Origin: Budorcas taxicolor
Taxonomy: Eukaryota; Chordata; Mammalia; Artiodactyla; Bovidae
Reading direction: 5' to 3'
DNA: 64,000 nt
Assembly (NCBI RefSeq): GCF_023091745.1
Contig: NC_068912.1
Location: forward strand, 57,068,567 to 57,132,566
Shown here: piece by piece, positions 58,363 to 64,000 of the stretch
Layout: each line of letters starts with the position of its first letter
How positions within the stretch are numbered: the first letter of the stretch is position 1
Program-made: the position numbers and the translations under genes
The notes under the pieces: model-generated
What the model was told of the DNA's origin: nothing
The model's database searches: none
The model's input: only the letters and a program-made list of their open reading frames with translations

Positions 58363-58379
58363 TTTGCTGTCGTGAGATA

Positions 58380-58755
58380 GGCCTGTCTCACAAATACATC
58401 ACATTTTGTTTGTCTATTCTGCTACAGGGGGACAGTTAGATTGCTTCCACTTTCACTCTTAAAAATTATGCTGTTGTGAATGTCTTTGTGTATTCTAGAA
58501 CACAAATGTAAGTTTCTTTAAGAGATCTATCTATAAATGTCTGCATTTTTTTTTTTCATGAAAACTTGATGGATATTATTGGGTGGAAATAGTATCTTTT
58601 TATTTTTAAAATCTGCACTTCTTTGGTTGACTTTGAGATTGAGATTCTTTTCCTAAGGTTACTGGCCTTTTAATTTTTCTTCTCCATATATTGACAATTC
58701 ATATCCTTTGCCCATTCTGGTACAATTGTTGAAGTGTTGATTTTTTTCTTTCTTT
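58380..58755 (-). repeat. Old L1 relic (3' UTR to ORF2 C-terminus)
   Basis: The phrases tagattgcttccactttcac, tatgctgttgtgaatgtctt and catatcctttgcccattctg follow the reverse complement of an old L1. Confidence 0.65.
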
Positions 58756-58989
58756 TTTTTCCCCTTTTTAATCGAATCTGAAATTCAATTCAATTCTTTT
58801 GAATTGAATCTGCTTGCCTCTTAATTTGTCATAAACCTTCAGTGTCTTTAAATTGTTTTTTTTACTATCTTAATTTTTTGTAATTAAAATTCAAATAATT
58901 GAAATCTTAGCATTGAATATTTTAATATATGATTGTGATGTATTTCTTCATTTATTCAGCTTTTTAATAATTATTAGTAATTTGTTGTT

Positions 58990-59458
58990 ATTAAGTTTCT
59001 AATGTCATATCTAACTCTTTGCGACTACGTGGAATGCAGCACGCCAGGCTTCCCTATCCTTTACCATCTCCTGGAGTATGCTCGAACTCAAGTCCATTGA
59101 ATCAGTGATGCCATCCAACCATCACATCCTCTGTCATCCCCTTCTCCTCCTGCGTTCAATCTTTCCCAGCGTCAGGGTCTTTTCAAATGAGTTGGCTCTA
59201 CGCATCAGGTGGCCAAAGTATTGGAGCTTCAGCTTTAGCGTCAGTCCTTCCAATGAATGTTCAGGATTAATTTCCTTTAGGATTGACTGGTTTGATCTCC
59301 TTGCTGTCCAAGGGACTCTCAAGAGTCTTCTCCAACACCACCGTTCAAAAGCATCAGTTCTTCAGTGCTCAGCCTTCTTTATGGTCCAACTCTCATATCC
59401 ATACATGACTACTGGAAAAACCATATCTTTGACTAAGATGGGTCTTTGTTGGCAAAGT
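58990..59458 (-). mobile_element. BovB LINE, 5'-truncated 3' end
   Basis: Reverse complement from attaagtttctaatgtcata to gatgggtctttgttggcaaagtg. Confidence 0.94.
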
Positions 59459-59579
59459 GTAATTATTGAATTTTATACATTGAGTGCTCATGTTCCTATA
59501 GTTTTGGTTGTATCTTCCTATGAAAATAATTATTATTTTCAAATAATGATACTTTTGTCACTTTAAAATACACTTATTC

Positions 59580-60002
59580 ATTATCTTATCTTTTTGTGTT
59601 GGTTAGGGCCTCCAGTATAATACGGACTAGGAGTGATGCTAGCAGGTATCTTGTTGCATTCCTGACTTTAATCTGAATACTTCCAATGTTTTCTATAAAT
59701 TTTGATGCTTGGTATAGAATTGCCCAGATACTTGGTAAAGTTTCTTTTACATCCCAGTTCTCCAAATTTTTGCTTTTAAAAATTATGAATAAGTATTAAT
59801 AGTTGAATATATCAAATATGTTTTCTGCATTTGTTGGGATACTTAGTATTTTTCTCCTTTAATTTGTTAATATGATGAATTGCATTGATAAGTGTTTATT
59901 TTTTATTATTATTAGTTTTACTTTATTATTCTAGCATTTTATTATGACTAGTTTGTTCGTTTCATTTGAAACAGATATAAAATTTGATTAATAATTCTTT
60001 TT
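59580..60002 (-). repeat. Old L1 ORF2 relic
   Basis: The phrases agggcctccagtataatacg, ttgttgcattcctgacttta and ctgcatttgttgggatactt match the reverse complement of L1 ORF2. Confidence 0.6.
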
Positions 60003-60095
60003 TTTAATTTTTATTTTTACTTTATTTTACTTTACAATACTGTATTGGTTTTGCCATACATTGACATGAATCCACCACGGGTGTACATGCGATCT
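60003..60095 (-). mobile_element. Ruminant L1 3' end fragment
   Basis: ttactttacaatactgtattggttttgccatacattgacatgaatcc is the reverse complement of the young ruminant L1 3' terminus. A second tiny piece lies at about 60885-60923. Confidence 0.85.
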
Positions 60096-60119
60096 GATTA
60101 ATAATTCTTCTCAGTTGAT

Positions 60120-61465
60120 GATACTTTATCCATGAGTCCCCTACTGTATCATTTTATTTATTTTTATTTTCATTATCTACAACTCTGTTCCATTTCTCCT
60201 GCCCCTCTTTTTACTTAATATATTTGTTATATGTCTTGGTATAATAAAGTATTATTTTGTGTGTGTATCTATGTATTAATTTATATAAATGATATTGTTT
60301 TATATAATAGGTAGCTATTGCTTTGTTTCAACTTTTTTTTCACTCAACACTGTATAAGATCTATTTTGTTGCTGTATATATACATCTTCTGTATTGTTTT
60401 TAAGTGTAATATAGTATATTGGTAATATATAATATTTCAGATTTCCCAGTAAACCATTTGCATTTACTTATCCATTCCTTCAGAGATAAGCACCTAAAGT
60501 AACTTTCTCAACTTTCTGCAACTATAAAATAGCACTATGATAAATATCTTGGGTTGCTTTTTGGTTTATATGCTGGTTTCTTTAATGTTTATACAGGGTA
60601 TGTGATTGCTGGAACATGAGATAAGTTATGTATTGAATTTATTAAATTCCATCAGATATTTTCCCCATAATACTGCTTCAGTTTTACTCCTGCTATTAGA
60701 AAATGAGAAATCTTGTTTCTCTAGTTTCTTACCTACAATTGCTGTTGTCTGATTTTTATTAATTTGATGAATGTTAAGGTGTATATCAGTGTTCCAACTG
60801 GCATTTCTCTGATTCTAGTATGTTTCTCAGATTTATATACTTATTTGCCACTGGGCTTCCTTTTAATTTAATTTTATTACTATTTTTTTTTTTACTTTAC
60901 AATATTGTATTGGTTTTGCCATTGCCTACTTATATACATTGGCTGTTTTTCTGTTGAGGTTTCCTGTTTTTTTCGTATCATTTGCAGCTTATAAATATCA
61001 TATATTAATTCCTTAGCATGTTTTAAACATTGAAAATGCCTTTTTTGATCTGTCAGCTGTCAGTTTTGCTTATGACATCTTTTGTGAGCAGAAGTTCTCT
61101 GTTTTTATGTATATAATCCCATTTAAAAAAACAGTTTGGTGCTTTTAGGTCTTGCTTAAAATGTCTTTTTAACCCTATAAATTATTCAGATATTGCCTTT
61201 TATTTTCTTCTATTAGCTTTAAAAATTTGCCTTTTACATTTGAGACTTTATTCCAGATTTGATTCCTCTGTGCCTACTGCATGCTCCATATGTATGGCAT
61301 AAATCGGGGAATTTTTTCTTTATTCTTCTGAATGTATTGAGCTATTTTTCCTAACACTATCTGGAATGCACTCCATTTTTTCTCTGTTGATTTATGGCAC
61401 TACCTTTATCAGATCTCAATTTCCAGTTCTGAACTTTCCATTTTGTTACATTATGTATTTTTTTA
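60120..61465 (-). repeat. Old L1 relic (3' UTR and ORF2)
   Basis: From 'ctcaacactgtataagatct' and 'cattccttcagagataagca' (3' UTR) to 'gtgcttttaggtcttgctta' and 'cttttacatttgagacttta' (ORF2), in L1 reverse-complement order. This is a separate element from 59580-60002, since the 3' UTR order restarts. Confidence 0.6.
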
Positions 61466-61469
61466 ATTT

Positions 61470-61790
61470 AAAAATATTTATTTGTTTTTGGCTGCTCTGG
61501 ATCTTCAGTACAGCATGCAGGCGTTCTCAGCTGTAGTGAGCGGGGGCTACTCTAGTTGCGGGGTGTGGGCTTCTCACTGTGGTGGCTTTCTTGTTGAATA
61601 CCATGGGCTCTATGGCATGTGGGCTTCAGTAATTGTGGCACACAGGCTGTGGAGCACAGGTTCAGTAGTTGTGGAACATGGGCTTAGTTGCCCCACAGAA
61701 TGTGGAATTTTTCCAGATAAGGAATCAAACCTGTGTCCCCTGTGTGGACAGGGGAATTCTTCACCCCTGGACCACCAGCAAAGTCCCTGT
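61470..61790 (-). mobile_element. CHR-2-type tRNA SINE
   Basis: Reverse complement: tatttatttgtttttggctg, gtagtgagcgggggctactc, gggcttctcactgtggtggc, ctggaccaccagcaaagtcc. It explains the 125-codon plus frame at 61482-61859. Confidence 0.92.
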
Positions 61791-61974
61791 TTATTTGTTT
61801 CTGTGCAATTTCAATGCTACATTTATTACCATAACTTTGTGAATTGTTTTAATATCTAGGACAGAAATTCTTTCATTTTACTTTTTCAAAATTAGATTAG
61901 TTTTTCATGAACTTTTGTTTCATCTAATTTGGATGATGTGCTTGTTAAATCTAGAATTTTTTACTGAAATCTGA

Positions 61975-62420
61975 TTTAGTTATGTATTGCCATAAAATGC
62001 ATTACTCCATAACTTAGTGGATAAAACAACAATAAAATAGTTTTAAATAAATAAATCTCTTAGCTCTGTGGATCAGGAATGCAAAAGCAGCTTAGTTGAA
62101 TGATTCTGGCTTGAGGTCTGTCATAAGATTGCAACCAAGATGTCAACAGGGGCCACAGTCATCTAAATGTTTGTGGCTGGGAGATTCCTCTCCAAGTAGG
62201 TTCACTCACATAGCTGTCAAGTTGGTGCTTACAAGTTGGCAGCATCAGCTTCTTGTCACATCAGTCTTGTGATAGAGTTTCTTGAGTATGGTTACAACAT
62301 GGAGGCTGATGTATGCTAGAGCAAGTAATCCAGGAGATAGCAAGGTAGAAGTTGCAATGTTATTTGTATCCTAGTTTCAGAAGTCAAATAACAACATTCC
62401 TACAATATCCTATTGATTGC
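61975..62420 (+). repeat. Old interspersed repeat, family unresolved
   Basis: The phrases cataacttagtggataaaac, ctctgtggatcaggaatgca and gattgcaaccaagatgtcaa belong to a common old mammalian repeat that I cannot name securely. Confidence 0.45.
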
Positions 62421-62527
62421 ACAAGACAGCTCTCCTCAGTGTGGGAGGGGACTACATCAGGAAGGTCATACTGGAGGCTGTGTACCACAGTCCACCCTCT
62501 GGCTGCCAGTTATTAATATCCCCACAC

Positions 62528-63930
62528 GTGTCAGCAAATTTCGAAAACTTAGCAGTGTCTTCAGGACTGGAGAAGATCAGTTTTCATTCCAGTCCCAAAG
62601 AGGGGCAATGCCAAGGAATGTTCAAACAACCATACAGTTACACTCATTTCACATGCTAGCAAGGTTATGCTCAAAATCCTGCAAGCTTGGCCTCAGCAGT
62701 ATGTGAACTGAGAAAGTCCAGATGTACAAGCTGGTTTTCTAAGAGGTAGAGGACCAGAAGTTGAATTGCCAGCATTTGTTGGATCATAGAGAAAGCAAGG
62801 GAATTCCGGGAAAACATCTACTTCTGCTTCAATGATTACCCCAAAGCCTTTGAGTGTGTGGGTCACAATGAACTGTGGAAAATTCTTAAAGAGATAGGAA
62901 TACCAGACCACTTTACTTGTGTCCTATGAAGCCTGTATGTGGGTCAAAAAGCAATAGTTAGAACCGGACATGAAACAAATGACTGGTTCCAAATTGGAAA
63001 ATGAGTATGACAAGGCTGTATGTTGTCACCCTGCTTATTTAACTTATATGCAGAGTACATCATGAGAAACACTGGGCTGGATGAAGCACAAGCTGGAATC
63101 AAGATTGCCAGGAGAAATAACAACCTCAGATATGCAAATGATACCCCTCTAATATCAGAAAGTGAAGAGGAACTCCAGAGCCTCTTGATGAAGGTGAAAG
63201 AGGACAGTAAAAAAATCTGGCTTGAAACTCAACATCCAAAAAACTAAGATCATGGCATCTGGTCCCATCACTTCATGGCAAATAGAAGGGGGAAAAATTG
63301 GAAACAATGATAGACTTTATTTTCTTGGGCTCCAAAATCACTGTGGATGGTGACTACAGTCATGAAATTAAAAGATGCATACTCTTTGGAAGGAAAGCTA
63401 TGATAAACCTAGACAACGTATTAAAGAGCAGAGATATCACTTTGCTGACAAAGGTCAGTCCAGTCAAAGCTATGGTTTTTCCAGTAGTCATGTACAGTTG
63501 TGAGTTGGACCATAAAGAAAGCTGAGCACTGAAGAATTGATGCATTTGAGTTATGATGTTGGAAAAGATGCTTGAGAGTCCCTTGGACTGCAAGGAGATC
63601 AAACCAGTCAATCCTAAAGGAAATCAACCCTGGATATTCATTGGAAGGACTGATGCTGAAACTGAAGCCCCAGTACTTTGGCCCCTGATGTGTGGAGCCG
63701 ACTCATTGGAAAAGACCTAGATGCTGGGAAAGATGGAAGGCAAAAGGAGAAGGAGGCAGCAGAGGATGAGATGGTTAGACAGCATCACTGAATCAATGGA
63801 CATGAATTTGAGCAAACTCTGGGAGACAGCAGAGGACAGAGGAGCCTGGCATGCTGCAGTCCATGGGGTCGCAAAGAGTCAGAGAGGATTTAGCGATTGA
63901 ACAACAGCATGCAAAATAGACTCACCCTCC
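62528..63930 (+). mobile_element. BovB LINE, 1.4 kb, 5'-truncated, decayed
   Basis: It starts within the RT fingers ('cagcaaatttcgaaaactta', 'catacagttacactcatttc') and runs to 'gagtcagagaggatttagcg'. Motif A is degraded (...NDYPKAFECVGHNELW). Motif C reads YAND in place of YADD within the frame 63020-63247. Further segments lie at 63298-63525. It is inactive. Confidence 0.94.
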
Positions 63931-64000
63931 TCACAAGACTCTCCTAACCTCATCCCACTACAGAATCAACTTGAAGTACAGAATCTCATCTAAATTAGGT
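63931..64000. other. Right edge, nothing recognised
   Basis: 70 bp of sequence right of the BovB, too short to assign. Confidence 0.5.

Noticed and set aside
61482..61859. 125-codon plus frame
   Set aside because: It crosses a CHR-2-type SINE on the minus strand and its unique flank; there is no protein resemblance.

Overview
The window is mammalian nuclear DNA from a ruminant, most likely a bovid. The interspersed repeats show this directly: many BovB (RTE) LINE copies, the BovB-derived SINEs Bov-tA and Bov-A2, cetartiodactyl CHR-type tRNA SINEs, and a 3' tail of the young ruminant L1. Older MIR, L2, MER5A and L1M relics lie between them. No bacterial, viral or CRISPR-like system is present, and nothing here looks like a new multi-gene system.

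Only one protein-coding gene is recognisable: SH3GLB1 (endophilin B1, Bif-1), on the minus strand. Its CpG-island promoter and first coding exon lie at about 30.8-31.4 kb. Six more constitutive exons run leftward at 21.2, 18.1, 15.5, 13.9, 4.1 and 3.6 kb. Two tiny frame-preserving alternative exons, 39 nt at 9.86 kb and 24 nt at 7.98 kb, would insert 13 and 8 residues into the BAR domain. Every junction agrees in phase, and residues 1-253 can be read. The last part of the BAR domain, the linker and the SH3 domain (about 110 residues in the human protein) must lie left of position 1. Both alternative exons have a UGC motif about 8 nt upstream of the acceptor. The 39-nt exon also has a UGCAUG (Rbfox-type) element about 30 nt downstream of its donor. 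Together these look like a neuronal microexon programme.

Layout: 1-2.1 kb is a BovB LINE (minus) whose reverse-transcriptase core is deleted. 2.14-2.56 kb is a processed RPL34 retropseudogene with a 13-bp target-site duplication. 2.6-3.0 kb is an L2 relic. 3.5-30.9 kb is SH3GLB1; its introns are nearly free of young repeats between 3 and 15.7 kb but carry Bov-tA, BovB, Bov-A2 and L1 copies from 15.7 to 30 kb. 30.4-31.4 kb is the CpG island. 31.4-64 kb is upstream flank with no recognisable gene. It holds a composite old L1 (35.9-46.0 kb, minus) with a 2.1-kb BovB, several SINEs and an opposite-strand L1 ORF1 fragment inside it, then L1M relics, a dense BovB/Bov-tA cluster (50.6-59.5 kb), further L1M sequence, and a decayed 1.4-kb BovB at the right end.

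The points most worth following up are the microexon pair and its splicing motifs, a roughly 165-bp direct repeat that brackets the 39-nt exon, the repeat-poor zone around the alternative exons, the ~370-bp repeat organisation in the 5' region of the old L1, and the opposite-strand ORF1 fragment inside that L1.
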